A stretch of DNA of 55,155 nt. Source: Lachnospiraceae bacterium (GTDB lineage: Bacteria; Bacillota; Clostridia; Lachnospirales; Lachnospiraceae). Of this stretch, positions 8,304 to 17,449 are shown one piece after another. The stretch spans positions 1 through 55,155 of the forward strand of contig JAPJQL010000025.1 of the NCBI GenBank assembly GCA_030825115.1, given 5' to 3'. Below the pieces are notes generated by a model. The model had not been told where the DNA came from and did no database searches. It saw only the letters and a list, made by a program, of their open reading frames with translations. Made by a program: the position numbers and the translations under genes. Positions within the stretch are counted from its first letter, which is position 1, and each line of letters opens with the position of its first letter.

Positions 8304-10075
8304 ATTACTGCTCCTTCCAGTGTTCCTTGTTCCCCGTTTTCCTGCACGGACATATATAGCTGATAATAGATTCCCTTTTTCTCAAGCAGCTCCCTGTGGC
8401 TTCCCTCTTCTGCGATACGGCCATCGCTCAGCACCAGGATGCGGTCCGCATTCTGGATCGTAGTCAGGCGATGGGCGATCGTCACCGTCGTCCGCCCCTG
8501 CGCCAGCCGCTCCAGGGAGCGGGATACGATGTACTCGCTCTCGTTGTCCAGCGCCGACGTCGCCTCATCCAGGATCAGGATGGCCGGATTCTTTAAGAAT
8601 ACCCGGGCAATGCTGATACGCTGTTTCTGCCCGCCGGACAGCTTCACGCCGCGTTCACCCACATAGGTATCATACCCGTCTTTTAATTCCTGGATAAACT
8701 CGTGGGCGCCTGCCATCTTCGCCGCCTCGATCACCTCTTCCCGGTCCGCCTCCGGTCTGCCATATGCAATATTTTCATAGACCGTGCCGGAGAACAGATA
8801 GACATCCTGCTGCACGATGCCGATATTGGAGCGGAGACTCTGAAGCGTGATCTTTTTCAGCTCCTGGCCGTCGATCCGGATCGTTCCCCTCGTCGTATCA
8901 TAAAACCTCGGAATCAGATTGCACATCGTCGTCTTGCCGCCGCCGGACGGCCCTACCAGCGCAATCTTCTCTCCCGGGCGGATGTCCAGATCGATCTGGT
9001 CCAGCACCGGATTGTGGTCATCCGGGTACTCAAAGCTGACATGTTCAAACCGGACGTTGCCCTTTACGCATTTTAACGGCTCAGCCCCCGGCTCGTCCAG
9101 GATTTCCACGGTGGAATCCATGATCTCCACAAACCGTTCGATCCCGGTCATGCCCCGCTGGAACTGCTCCGCGAACTCGATGATGCGCCGGATCGTCGTA
9201 AGCAGCGTCGTCACATACATGGTGTAGGCCACCAGATCGCCCGGGTCGATCAGCCCTCTGACCATAAAGGTGCCTCCGGCCACGATCACCACCACATACA
9301 TCAGTCCGTCAAACATGCGGATCGTATCCTGGAACACCGCCATATACTTATAAGTTTCCCGCTTGATATCTAAAAATGCCAGATTGTCCTCCCGGAATTT
9401 TTCAATCTCGATATCCTGGTTGGCAAAAGCCCGCACCACCCGGTTTCCCAGAAGATTGTCCTCGATCTTGGCATTCAGCTCTCCAATCTGGTACCGCTGG
9501 CGCTTGAACGCCTTTTTCACCCGCAGGTTAAAATAGGTACAGGATATCACCATGACCGGGATGAACGCAAAGATGATCACCGTCAGCGGCAGGTTGATGC
9601 CGGACAGGATGACAAACGCGATCACCGTCTTGATAAATGCAATAAAAAATTCTTCCGGGCAATGATGGGCAAACTCCGTCACATCGAACAGATCGCTGGT
9701 GATCCGCGCCATGATCTGCCCGACTTTCGTATTGTTAAAATAGCTGTCCGACAGCTTTTGGAGATGTTCAAAGGCATCCTGCCTCATATCCGTCTCGATC
9801 TTCGCTCCCATCACATGGCCGGTATACGCCATATAAAAAGCCGCCAGGCCGTCAATCACACGCAGGCCAAAATACAGCATGCCAATCCTGAGCACCGTGT
9901 GTACCGTGATGGCCGTCACATCGCTCAGTCCCTGGTTCGTGATGTACCGAAGGATCATCGGCAGGACCAGCTCGCAGATCGTCGTCAGCGAGGCACAGAA
10001 CAAATCGAATGCCATCGTCTTCCAATAAGTCTTATAATACGGAGCAAAGCGTTTCATCAACTCCGAAGTCTTCAT
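8300..10075 (-). CDS. ABC exporter half-transporter (membrane plus ATPase)
   Basis: Single-chain exporter of 591 residues: a six-helix type 1 exporter domain (about residues 15-310) followed by an ATPase domain with Walker A GPSGGGKTT near 375, signature LSGGQKQR, Walker B ILILDEATSALD and the H-loop IAHRLTT. Such proteins work as homo- or heterodimers exporting lipids, drugs or peptides. No second half-transporter lies nearby, which favours a homodimer. It follows the uncharacterised 10109-11380 gene by about 33 bases and overlaps degV, so it is probably part of the same transcript. The substrate is unknown. Confidence 0.93.
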   Translation of the reverse strand: MKTSELMKRFAPYYKTYWKTMAFDLFCASLTTICELVLPMILRYITNQGLSDVTAITVHTVLRIGMLYFGLRVIDGLAAFYMAYTGHVMGAKIETDMRQDAFEHLQKLSDSYFNNTKVGQIMARITSDLFDVTEFAHHCPEEFFIAFIKTVIAFVILSGINLPLTVIIFAFIPVMVISCTYFNLRVKKAFKRQRYQIGELNAKIEDNLLGNRVVRAFANQDIEIEKFREDNLAFLDIKRETYKYMAVFQDTIRMFDGLMYVVVIVAGGTFMVRGLIDPGDLVAYTMYVTTLLTTIRRIIEFAEQFQRGMTGIERFVEIMDSTVEILDEPGAEPLKCVKGNVRFEHVSFEYPDDHNPVLDQIDLDIRPGEKIALVGPSGGGKTTMCNLIPRFYDTTRGTIRIDGQELKKITLQSLRSNIGIVQQDVYLFSGTVYENIAYGRPEADREEVIEAAKMAGAHEFIQELKDGYDTYVGERGVKLSGGQKQRISIARVFLKNPAILILDEATSALDNESEYIVSRSLERLAQGRTTVTIAHRLTTIQNADRILVLSDGRIAEEGSHRELLEKKGIYYQLYMSVQENGEQGTLEGAVI

Positions 10076-10108
10076 AATCGTTCTCCTCTACTCTTTTTCA
10101 TAATCGTA

Positions 10109-11380
10109 TCACACGTCCCCTTTATCGTCTGTATCCTCCACAGCCTGCACCTTCCGGATCAGGTCAAAGGCCCACGCCCGGTCGTCCGGGTTCTCGTAGT
10201 TGATGCTGACGATCGTCATCTGATTCTTGTATATCATCTGGGCCGCAACCGAATGCACCGTCTTCCCGTCCCGTTCGACAGGGCGATAGACCGCAATCTT
10301 CCCTTTTGTCTCTCCCGTGCGGAACTCCTGCACCTCCTGCACCGTGTCCTTCTGAAACGGCGCTTCCTGGAAATCGGCATTTCCCGGCGTATTGATCGCA
10401 CAGATATAGAATTCATGCCCGCCTTTTTTCATCCCGTCATAATATCGTTCCGAATTGCCTCTGGAATTGGAATCATACAGATAGTTTCCCGGAACTGCAA
10501 ACCGCATGCAGCCGATCGTCCTAAACAAAAGCCCCTTGCGGCATCCGATCTCGATCTCCCTGGCATACTCGGTCACGCCGTCCACATCCACCGGCTCGTG
10601 TTCCGCCAGGGCGCACAACTCCAGATATTCTTTTTTCGGAAACGGGATATCCGGCTTCATCGAAAGCGCCCGTTCCAGCAGGCTGATGATCTTGTCATTG
10701 ATGTCCTGGTCTTCCCGGCTCCTCAAAGACGGCATGAAATAGCACTCCTGGTTCAGCATCACAAGAGCGCTGTTTCGGTAATAATAGGCATCCTTTTCTT
10801 CCTCATTCCAGATGAAAAAATCCCGGGCAAATGCCATGCTCATCCCTGACCGCATCATCCCGGCGATCTCCGAGATCGCAAACCGGCGGATATGGGTCGT
10901 GATCATATCCTTATGCTCTTCCGGCAGATAATAATCGGCGGGCCAGCACACAAGCTGCTCCCCCGTCTCATCCTTTTTCTCCAGCACCTGCCCCATCAAA
11001 TCGGTAAACCACTGGTAGAAATAATTCCGCCGCATCTTTATAAAATCCCGCTCTTCATAATACCCCGTGGCATCCTCCACGTAGAGACCAAGCTCCCCCC
11101 GGGCAGCAAACAGCTCCAGAAAATGAATGACCGCGGCATGAAATCCCGGACCCGCGATATTGGTCTGGCACTCCCCCAGGATCCTCCCGGCCTTAAATCC
11201 CATCCAGAGAAATCCCTCCGGGCAAAACTGGTAGACCGCATATTCTCCGACAACGTCGCAGGTGTATCCCATCTCCCCGGCAAGCTTCACTGCAAATTCC
11301 TGCATCTTCTCCGTGTTCCATCCCTGACCGGGAAGCCAGTTTTTGCGGGGTCTCATGGAAAATGAAATCGTTATACTCAT
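10109..11380 (-). CDS. Uncharacterised 423-residue protein
   Basis: I do not recognise the family. The product is soluble, with no signal peptide or membrane segment. It is rich in aromatic residues (NYFYQWF, DAYYYRN) and has an acidic C-terminus (VEDTDDKGDV). A segment LEELCALAEHEP-like in character around LALMKPDIPFPKKEYLEL could be repeat-helical, but I see no clear TPR array. The ATG at 11380 is preceded by AAAGGGAG at good spacing; an upstream ATG at 11401 lacks this. It is the first gene of the minus-strand run into the ABC exporter and is divergent from the zinc-ribbon gene. Confidence 0.75.
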   Translation of the reverse strand: MSITISFSMRPRKNWLPGQGWNTEKMQEFAVKLAGEMGYTCDVVGEYAVYQFCPEGFLWMGFKAGRILGECQTNIAGPGFHAAVIHFLELFAARGELGLYVEDATGYYEERDFIKMRRNYFYQWFTDLMGQVLEKKDETGEQLVCWPADYYLPEEHKDMITTHIRRFAISEIAGMMRSGMSMAFARDFFIWNEEEKDAYYYRNSALVMLNQECYFMPSLRSREDQDINDKIISLLERALSMKPDIPFPKKEYLELCALAEHEPVDVDGVTEYAREIEIGCRKGLLFRTIGCMRFAVPGNYLYDSNSRGNSERYYDGMKKGGHEFYICAINTPGNADFQEAPFQKDTVQEVQEFRTGETKGKIAVYRPVERDGKTVHSVAAQMIYKNQMTIVSINYENPDDRAWAFDLIRKVQAVEDTDDKGDV

Positions 11381-11448
11381 AATACTCCCTTTCCAACGCA
11401 TACCTTGTTATATTTTATCCTATTTTCCTTAGAAATGGAAGCTAAATG

Positions 11449-11477
11449 TAGACGAATTTTCACTTGTGCCTTATAAT
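11449..11477 (+). promoter_or_regulatory. Promoter for the zinc-ribbon membrane protein
   Basis: TAGACG at 11449-11454, 17 bases, then TATAAT at 11472-11477. Transcription would start near 11484, which excludes the upstream in-frame ATG codons and supports translation from 11514. Confidence 0.75.
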
Positions 11478-11513
11478 GGAACCAGTATGTACAAAAAGAG
11501 GGGGAACTGTATT

Positions 11514-12218
11514 ATGCCTTATTGTCCGAAATGTGATATGGAATTTATTGACGGGATCACCGTCTGCTCCGACTGCGGGGGAGCGCTGGTATCATCCAAA
11601 GAGGCGGCCGACGCCGTGAAAAAGCAGGAAGAGGAGGAGGCGATTCTTCGCCGCCAGGCAGAGTACGAGGCCAGACAGGCCGAACTGGAAGCCGCACAGG
11701 AGGATTTGGAAACGCCGCCTTCCGAACGCCCCAATATCCGTCCCCGGGTCTATGTAAAAAAAGCGCAGCAATATGAGGACCTGAAGTCTTCCGCCTCCGC
11801 CTTTTTCCTGGTGGGCGGTATCCTTATCGTATTCTCCGCCCTGTGCTGGGCAAACGTGGTCCGGCTGCCGCTTGCCGGCACTTCCCGCATGATCAGCCAG
11901 ACCGTGATGACCGTTCTCGGCATCGCATCCATCGTCGTCGCCGTACATTCCGCCCGGTCAGCCAAGACCGTCAGCGGACAGATCGCCGATGAGGAGAATG
12001 CGACCAGAGAGCTGAAAGACTGGTTTGCCGCCAGCTATACCGGCGAACAGCTGGACGAACAGATTCTTGCAGAATCCGGGGAACTTGCGCCGGAGGAGTT
12101 AAGCCTCAAACGGTTTGAGCTGATCCAGGATATTTTAATCACCAGCCATGATATTTCCGACCAGGCGTATGCAGATCTGATCGCCGAGGATATCTACGAA
12201 AACCTGTATCAGGATTGA
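11514..12218 (+). CDS. Zinc-ribbon, coiled-coil, two-helix membrane protein
   Basis: Uncharacterised protein of 234 residues. It starts with a rubredoxin-like zinc ribbon, CPKC (about residues 4-7) and CSDC (about 21-24). Next comes an acidic coiled-coil stretch rich in Glu, Gln and Ala (about 30-75), then two hydrophobic helices (SAFFLVGGILIVFSALCW and VMTVLGIASIVVAVHSA), and an acidic C-terminal region. The ribosome site is GAGGGGG. It stands alone between its promoter and a strong terminator and is convergent with gpmI. A zinc-binding membrane adaptor is a guess; no enzymatic motif is visible. Confidence 0.85.
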   Translation: MPYCPKCDMEFIDGITVCSDCGGALVSSKEAADAVKKQEEEEAILRRQAEYEARQAELEAAQEDLETPPSERPNIRPRVYVKKAQQYEDLKSSASAFFLVGGILIVFSALCWANVVRLPLAGTSRMISQTVMTVLGIASIVVAVHSARSAKTVSGQIADEENATRELKDWFAASYTGEQLDEQILAESGELAPEELSLKRFELIQDILITSHDISDQAYADLIAEDIYENLYQD

Positions 12219-12219
12219 G

Positions 12220-12281
12220 AAATCCCGTGGGAAGGCGGACTGCCCGTCCGTCTTCCCACGGGATTTCTTTTCTCTCTTTTT
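12220..12281 (+). terminator. Rho-independent terminator
   Basis: Perfect 15-bp stem AAATCCCGTGGGAAG / CTTCCCACGGGATTT with a 17-base loop, followed by a T-rich tract (CTTTTCTCTCTTTTT). It lies directly after the zinc-ribbon stop codon. Confidence 0.93.
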
Positions 12282-12301
12282 ATCTGCCCGGTGATTCCTG
12301 A

Positions 12302-13843
12302 CTATTTCACCAGCAGAGACTTTCCTGTCATCTCTTTCGGCTGCTCCAGTCCCATCAGCTCGATCAGCGTCGGCGCGATATCTGCCAGACAGCCGCCTTC
12401 CCGCAGTTTATAAGACGGGTCTGCATTCACCAGGATGAACGGAACCGGGTTCGTCGTATGGGCCGTAAACGGCTCCCCTGTCTGATAATCCACAAGCTGC
12501 TCTGCATTTCCGTGGTCCGCACAGATGAACATCACGCCGTCTGCTTCTTTGATCGCATCTACGGCTCTTCCCACGCACGCATCCACTGCCTCGATTGCCT
12601 TGATCGCAGCTGCCTCCACTCCGGTATGGCCTACCATATCCGGGTTTGCGAAGTTGATGATGATCACGTCGTATTTATCCGATCTGATTGCCTCCACCAG
12701 CTTGTCGCAGACAGCAGGCGCGCTCATCTCCGGCTTCAAGTCGTAGGTAGCCACTTCCTTCGGAGACGGAACCAGCACGCGCTCTTCTCCCGGATTCGGC
12801 TCTTCGATGCCACCGTTGAAGAAGAAGGTGACATGGGCATACTTCTCAGTCTCGGCAATCCTCGCCTGGGTCTTTCCGTGTGCGGCAAGGAACTCGCCAA
12901 AGGTATTGGTAATGCTCTCTTTTACAAATGCAACCAGCTTATTGCCAATCGTCTCATCATAATCGGTAAAGCATACATAGGTTGTCTTCACTCTCTCGCC
13001 ACGGTCAAATCCGTCAAATACATCGTCGCAGAACACATGGGTCATCTCCCTTGCACGGTCCGGGCGGAAGTTGTAAAAGATCACGGAATCGCCGTCTTTG
13101 ATGGTCGCCACCGGCGCGCCGTTCTCGGTCACTACAGACGGAATCACGAACTCATCGGTCTTGCCCTCATCATAAGATGCCTGGATCGCTCCGGTCGCGC
13201 TGTCACAGTGATGTCCCTCCCCCTTAGTCAGGGCGTCATAAGCCAGCTTTACACGATCCCAGTTCTTATCCCGGTCCATCGCATAGTAGCGTCCCATGAC
13301 AGAAGCCACCTTGCCAACGCCAAGCTCTGCCATCTTAGCTTCCAGCTCTGCCACAAAATCCTTGCCGGAAGAAGGCGGAGTGTCGCGCCCGTCCAGGAAG
13401 CAGTGGACATATACTTTTTCCAGTCCGTTTCTCTTTGCCAGCTCCAGCAGGCCGAAGATATGGGTCATATGGCTGTGTACGCCGCCGTCGGACACGAGAC
13501 CGAACATATGCAGCGCGGAATCATTCTTTTTACAGTTTTCTACTGCCGCAAGCAGGGCTTTGTTCTCAAAAAAGTCGCCGTCCTGGATCGCTTTGGTGAT
13601 GCGGGTCAGCTCCTGATATACGATACGCCCTGCACCCATGTTCAAGTGCCCCACCTCGGAGTTGCCCATCTGCCCGTCCGGCAGACCTACAAAAAGTCCG
13701 CTCGCCTGGCCTTCCACAAACGGACACTGGCTCATCAGCTGGTCCATCACAGGGGTCTTGCCTTCACAGACTGCATTGGCTTCGCAGTTCTTATTGAGTC
13801 CATAGCCATCCAGAATCATCAGTACTACTGGTTTCTTGCTCAT
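12302..13843 (-). CDS. gpmI: 2,3-bisphosphoglycerate-independent phosphoglycerate mutase
   Basis: Glycolytic enzyme interconverting 3- and 2-phosphoglycerate using a phosphoserine and two manganese ions. The 513-residue product has the N-terminal metal motif VLMILDGYGL, the catalytic serine in GQMGNSEVGHLNMGAGR, the HCFLDGRDTPP motif, and the C-terminal metal sites NFANPDMVGHTG and FICADHGNAEQ. Length is standard. It is a single-gene unit with its own promoter at 13934-13962 and convergent with the zinc-ribbon gene. Confidence 0.98.
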   Translation of the reverse strand: MSKKPVVLMILDGYGLNKNCEANAVCEGKTPVMDQLMSQCPFVEGQASGLFVGLPDGQMGNSEVGHLNMGAGRIVYQELTRITKAIQDGDFFENKALLAAVENCKKNDSALHMFGLVSDGGVHSHMTHIFGLLELAKRNGLEKVYVHCFLDGRDTPPSSGKDFVAELEAKMAELGVGKVASVMGRYYAMDRDKNWDRVKLAYDALTKGEGHHCDSATGAIQASYDEGKTDEFVIPSVVTENGAPVATIKDGDSVIFYNFRPDRAREMTHVFCDDVFDGFDRGERVKTTYVCFTDYDETIGNKLVAFVKESITNTFGEFLAAHGKTQARIAETEKYAHVTFFFNGGIEEPNPGEERVLVPSPKEVATYDLKPEMSAPAVCDKLVEAIRSDKYDVIIINFANPDMVGHTGVEAAAIKAIEAVDACVGRAVDAIKEADGVMFICADHGNAEQLVDYQTGEPFTAHTTNPVPFILVNADPSYKLREGGCLADIAPTLIELMGLEQPKEMTGKSLLVK

Positions 13844-13867
13844 ATGCTTTTCTCCTTTTTATTTAAC

Positions 13868-13962
13868 GACCGTTTTTCCGGTCTTTTGCTTAACAATAAC
13901 ATGCTATCGTCTAATTTTTGACGATTCCTGTACATTGTACTTTATTTTAAACACTTTTGCAA
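13868..13962 (-). promoter_or_regulatory. gpmI promoter and leader hairpin
   Basis: Minus strand: TTGCAA (13962-13957), 17 bases, TACAAT (13939-13934). The roughly 80-base leader contains a GACCG/CGGTC hairpin at 13868-13883 just upstream of the AAAAAGGAGAAAAG ribosome site. Confidence 0.8.
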
Positions 13963-13989
13963 GATTCCCTGCCAAACTTTTCCGTGCTT

Positions 13990-14892
13990 TTAGCTTCCAA
14001 AGACCTCCTTGGCAATGGCGATAAAACGTCTCTGGGTCTTATCCAGATAGGCATCTTTCCGGTAACACGCCATCACATCCCAAGTGACCGGAGGCTTCCC
14101 GATACTGTATATCCCAAATCCCTCCGCTTTATTCACCATCTGTACCGTCCTTGCAGGCACGATAGTTCCTGCCGAACCTGCCGCCGCCATCGTGGCTGCC
14201 GTCAGCGAGCTGTGGGTCTCCATAACAATCTGCGGAACCACTTTATACTTTTTAAATATCTGATCCGCCATTTTCCGTATGGCATGTCCTTTATTTTGCA
14301 GGATAAACGGCATGTCTGACAGTTTTTCGGGAATCACGGTATGTTCATCCATACAGCATCCGAAGGCCGCTGCCATCTCATCCCCGGCCAGAAAGAACAG
14401 CTCTTCCTTATAGATCAGCTCCTGTTCCAGCTCCGGCATCTCATGTGTTTTGGGGATGATGATAAAATTCGTCTGCCCCTTCCGCACAGAGTCGATCAGC
14501 ACTTCCGAACTCCCCTCCAGCACCGATACCTCTATGCCGGGGAACTCCTCTTTAAACCGGGTCAGGATATGCGGAAGCATATATCCCCCGCGCTCTGTCG
14601 GAATCCCAACCGTGATCCTCCCTTTCCTGCCCTCGCTGATATCCATGAACTCCCGCCTCATGTCATCGTCCAGCATCAGCATTCTCCTGGCAGTCTCCAC
14701 ATACCGCTCCCCCGCGTAGGTGAGCGTGATCGGATACACCGTCCGGTCAAACAGCTTAAGCCCCATCTCCTGCTCCACCCTTGCGATCAGATGGCTCAGA
14801 GACGGCTGTGATACATAGAGCTTGGCGGCGGCCTTTGTGATGCTCTTGCAGTCGGCAACCGTGATTATATATCGAAATTCCTTAAAATCCAT
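13990..14892 (-). CDS. LysR-family transcriptional regulator
   Basis: DNA-binding regulator of 300 residues. The N-terminal winged helix carries the family signature FRYIITVADCKSITKAAAKLYVSQPSLSHLIARVE-like segment (residues about 6-40). The effector-binding domain follows from GRKGRITVGIPTERGGYMLP (about 88 on). It has its own promoter and sits between gpmI and the uxu operon. The nearest operon, uxuA-gntR-uxuB, already has a GntR regulator, so the target is uncertain. E. coli ybhHIJ also has a LysR neighbour (YbhD), making the aconitase-like pair one candidate target. Confidence 0.93.
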   Translation of the reverse strand: MDFKEFRYIITVADCKSITKAAAKLYVSQPSLSHLIARVEQEMGLKLFDRTVYPITLTYAGERYVETARRMLMLDDDMRREFMDISEGRKGRITVGIPTERGGYMLPHILTRFKEEFPGIEVSVLEGSSEVLIDSVRKGQTNFIIIPKTHEMPELEQELIYKEELFFLAGDEMAAAFGCCMDEHTVIPEKLSDMPFILQNKGHAIRKMADQIFKKYKVVPQIVMETHSSLTAATMAAAGSAGTIVPARTVQMVNKAEGFGIYSIGKPPVTWDVMACYRKDAYLDKTQRRFIAIAKEVFGS

Positions 14893-14939
14893 ATCCTGCT
14901 CCCCTTCTGTCGGACCTTTCTCCAGTTCCCTTATCTGTT

Positions 14940-14968
14940 ATTATATTCATTTCCTGCTGATTACACAA
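14940..14968 (-). promoter_or_regulatory. Promoter of the LysR gene
   Basis: Minus strand TTGTGT (14968-14963), 17 bases, TATAAT (14945-14940). The -35 box abuts the T-tract of the uxu operon terminator. Confidence 0.7.
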
Positions 14969-14969
14969 G

Positions 14970-15016
14970 AAAAAAAGCCCCCGCAAGACCTGTTAAAACA
15001 GATCAGGCAGAGGCTT
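14970..15016 (-). terminator. Terminator of the uxu operon
   Basis: Minus strand hairpin with arms AAGCCTCTGC... and ...TTGCGGGGGCTT closing at AAGCC/GGCTT, including an inner CTGTT/AACAG pairing, followed by seven Ts. It lies about 45 bases after the uxuB stop. Confidence 0.85.
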
Positions 15017-15061
15017 CCCCTATTATCGACTATTCCATCACTTGGCTTCCATATCGGCAAA

Positions 15062-16672
15062 TCAGTCCAGATATTTTTTCAGCACCGCACGCACTGCGCC
15101 CGGTCCGGCGATCTCCTCCAGGAACATCTCCTCAATCTTCTCGCCGATCCCTGCCTCATACAGGTTGATGCCAAAAATATTTTCATTGGACAGGATTCCC
15201 TTTAACTGCCCCTGGTAGCTCTCCGGCTTTCCTACCTCGATCCCCGCCAGCATCCCGGTCAGTTCCGGAATCATCGGGTCTGCCGACAGCTCAAACTTCT
15301 CGCCATTGTCATCCACAGCCAGCAGATATCTGCACCATCCGGCAATCGCCAGTGGAATCGCAGTCAGCTTTTTCGCGTCGCCGTATTTTGCAACATAGGA
15401 CTTGATGGTCTCACCATAGCGGATCCCTACCTTCTGGGAGGTATCGGTCGCGATACGCTGCGGCGCATCCGGCATAAACGGGTTTGGAATCCGCACATTG
15501 ATGACTTCGTCTACAAAGTCTGCCGGAGACAGGATGCCGGGATCGGTCACAACCGGCATTCCCTCTACCGGACCGATCTGATGAACCAGCTTTTTCAGCT
15601 CCTCATCCTTCATCTCGTCGGCAATCAGGGTGTAGCCCAGAACACAGCCGTATACAGCCAGCGCCGTATGAAGCGGGTTTAAGCAGGTGGTAACCTTCAT
15701 GCGCTCAACCTTGTTCACGGTGTCGCGGTCGGTCATATAGACACCGGCCTTCTCCAGTGCCGGACGGCCGTTCGGGAACTTATCCTCGATCACCAGATAC
15801 TGCGGGCCCTCTGCGTTTACAAACGGCGCAATATAGGTGTTTTTGGAGGTGATGACAGGATCCATATCCTCAACGCCGTATTTTTTCAGTTCCTCACATA
15901 CAGAAGGAGCAGGACGAGGGGTAATCTTGTCGATCATCGACCACGGGAACGCCACCTGGCTCTCATCACACAGATAGGAGACAAAACCGGCATCTACAAA
16001 GCCCTTCTTCTCCCACTCTTTTGCCATCGTCACGATCGAGTTCTGCAGTTTCTCGCCGTTATGGGAACAGTTGTCCATAGAAACCACCGATACCGGATAT
16101 CTGCCCGCCTGATAACGTGCAAACAGCAGGGCGCAGACCACTGCCATAGCAGCGCCCGGCTTCTCCGGTCCATTGTCAATATCAGCCTGTACAAACGGGA
16201 AATAGCTTCCGGACGCATTGGTCAGCGCATAGCCTTTCTCCGTGATCGTAAAGGAAACCATCTGCAGCTCAGGATTTACAAAAATCTCTTTCAGGCGGTT
16301 CCACTCTTTCTCCTCGCCGGACTGCGCCTTGATGGCCTCGGTCAGGGAACCAAGCACCTGCTTATCGGTAGAACCGTCTACCTTCAGCGTCATGGCCAGC
16401 ACCAGATTGTCATACGGCTTATAAATCTTATCTATCAGATCAAAATCAAACGTCTCCACACAGGTGATGCCTTTCGCAAGCTCCCCCTGGCTGATCAGGC
16501 TGTCTGCCAGCCCGCCGACAAAAATACGGAAAATATTTCCCGCGCCGAAATGTACCCAGACCGGCGACTTTTTCGTCTCCTCTGCTACCTTTTCCACATC
16601 GTAGGACGGCAGTTTGATGCCTGCTGCCTCCCAATCTGCTCTCTCTTTGATACCAGCTAATGTCAGTTTCAT
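15062..16672 (-). CDS. uxuB: D-fructuronate reductase (mannitol dehydrogenase family)
   Basis: Polyol/hexuronate dehydrogenase that reduces D-fructuronate to D-mannonate with NADH in glucuronate breakdown. The 536-residue product carries the Rossmann glycine motif VHFGAGNIFR near residue 40, the family motif VSMDNCSHNG, and a helical C-terminal domain with TCLNPLHTALAVYG. I chose the ATG at 16672, which follows AAGGAAG; an upstream TTG at 16693 lies within that ribosome site. It is longer than the E. coli enzyme (about 486 residues). Linkage to uxuA and a GntR gene supports fructuronate over tagaturonate as substrate, though UxaB cannot be strictly excluded. Confidence 0.88.
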   Translation of the reverse strand: MKLTLAGIKERADWEAAGIKLPSYDVEKVAEETKKSPVWVHFGAGNIFRIFVGGLADSLISQGELAKGITCVETFDFDLIDKIYKPYDNLVLAMTLKVDGSTDKQVLGSLTEAIKAQSGEEKEWNRLKEIFVNPELQMVSFTITEKGYALTNASGSYFPFVQADIDNGPEKPGAAMAVVCALLFARYQAGRYPVSVVSMDNCSHNGEKLQNSIVTMAKEWEKKGFVDAGFVSYLCDESQVAFPWSMIDKITPRPAPSVCEELKKYGVEDMDPVITSKNTYIAPFVNAEGPQYLVIEDKFPNGRPALEKAGVYMTDRDTVNKVERMKVTTCLNPLHTALAVYGCVLGYTLIADEMKDEELKKLVHQIGPVEGMPVVTDPGILSPADFVDEVINVRIPNPFMPDAPQRIATDTSQKVGIRYGETIKSYVAKYGDAKKLTAIPLAIAGWCRYLLAVDDNGEKFELSADPMIPELTGMLAGIEVGKPESYQGQLKGILSNENIFGINLYEAGIGEKIEEMFLEEIAGPGAVRAVLKKYLD

Positions 16673-16720
16673 ACGTTCACGCTTCCTTTTCAAAATTCAA
16701 CCATCAGTTCTGTGCACCCG

Positions 16721-17395
16721 TCACCGGAAATACTGCGGATATAACTGGCGGATCGCCGTCTCATCCACATGAAAACGGTTCAGGTGCTTCTCCATGCACG
16801 CCTTTGCGCGGTCCTGGTCCCGCTCCTTCACCGCCTGGAAAATCTCCCGGTGGTCTTCCATCCACTTCTGTTCCTTCACCGCGTTGACGGACATGCTCCT
16901 CACACGGTCAAAATGGATCGTTATATTTTTCATCATCTCATAGGCCTGCATCTTCCCGGCGGCCAAAAACAGCAGCCGGTGGAAGGTATCATCCAGCTCC
17001 AGCATCTTGCCGGTCAGGTCATGGTCCAGGTAAAACTCCTGCAGACCGATATTCTCTGCCAGGTCCCGGATATCTTTCTCATCAACTACCTGGCATACCT
17101 TCTGTACCACCGCAGTCTCCAGCACGCTGCGGACAAACTGCGCCTCTTCCACCAGGCTGTAATCGATCATCGATACCGCGCTTCCGCGCTGTGGGTAAAT
17201 CTCCACAACCTTCACTTTCGCCAGGTCAAGCAGCGCCTCCCGCACCGGAGTGCGGGAAAGCCCCATCTGTGCAGCCAGGTCCCGGTCGCTGATCGGCATC
17301 CCCGGCTCCAGATTCAGGCTGATGATATTGTCCTTGATCACGCGCATGGCATAATCTCTTCCGCTTTCATTCGGACGTCGTTCTGTTATCTCCAT
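16721..17395 (-). CDS. GntR/FadR-family regulator of hexuronate genes
   Basis: Winged-helix regulator with an all-helical FCD effector domain, 224 residues. The DNA-binding part spans about residues 15-75 with the recognition segment ISDRDLAAQMGLSRTPVREALLDLAKV. The effector domain shows the metal-ligand pattern D-x3-H in LELDDTFHRLL and H near the C-terminus (CMEKHLNRFHVDE). It is the middle gene of uxuA-gntR-uxuB and is probably a UxuR-type repressor responding to a sugar acid. An operator candidate is the palindrome at 18630-18643. Confidence 0.92.
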   Translation of the reverse strand: MEITERRPNESGRDYAMRVIKDNIISLNLEPGMPISDRDLAAQMGLSRTPVREALLDLAKVKVVEIYPQRGSAVSMIDYSLVEEAQFVRSVLETAVVQKVCQVVDEKDIRDLAENIGLQEFYLDHDLTGKMLELDDTFHRLLFLAAGKMQAYEMMKNITIHFDRVRSMSVNAVKEQKWMEDHREIFQAVKERDQDRAKACMEKHLNRFHVDETAIRQLYPQYFR

Positions 17396-17449
17396 CCCAG
17401 CGCCTCCTTATGCCTGTCTGATCTGTTGTCTCGTCTGTCTATGCCCTGC

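Noticed and set aside
9662..10849. 395-residue plus-strand open frame
   Set aside because: It runs antisense across the ABC exporter and the 10109-11380 gene, both of which have coherent codon use and ribosome sites.
12458..13921. 487-residue plus-strand open frame
   Set aside because: It is the antisense shadow of gpmI, with no ribosome site and low-complexity His/Arg-rich composition.
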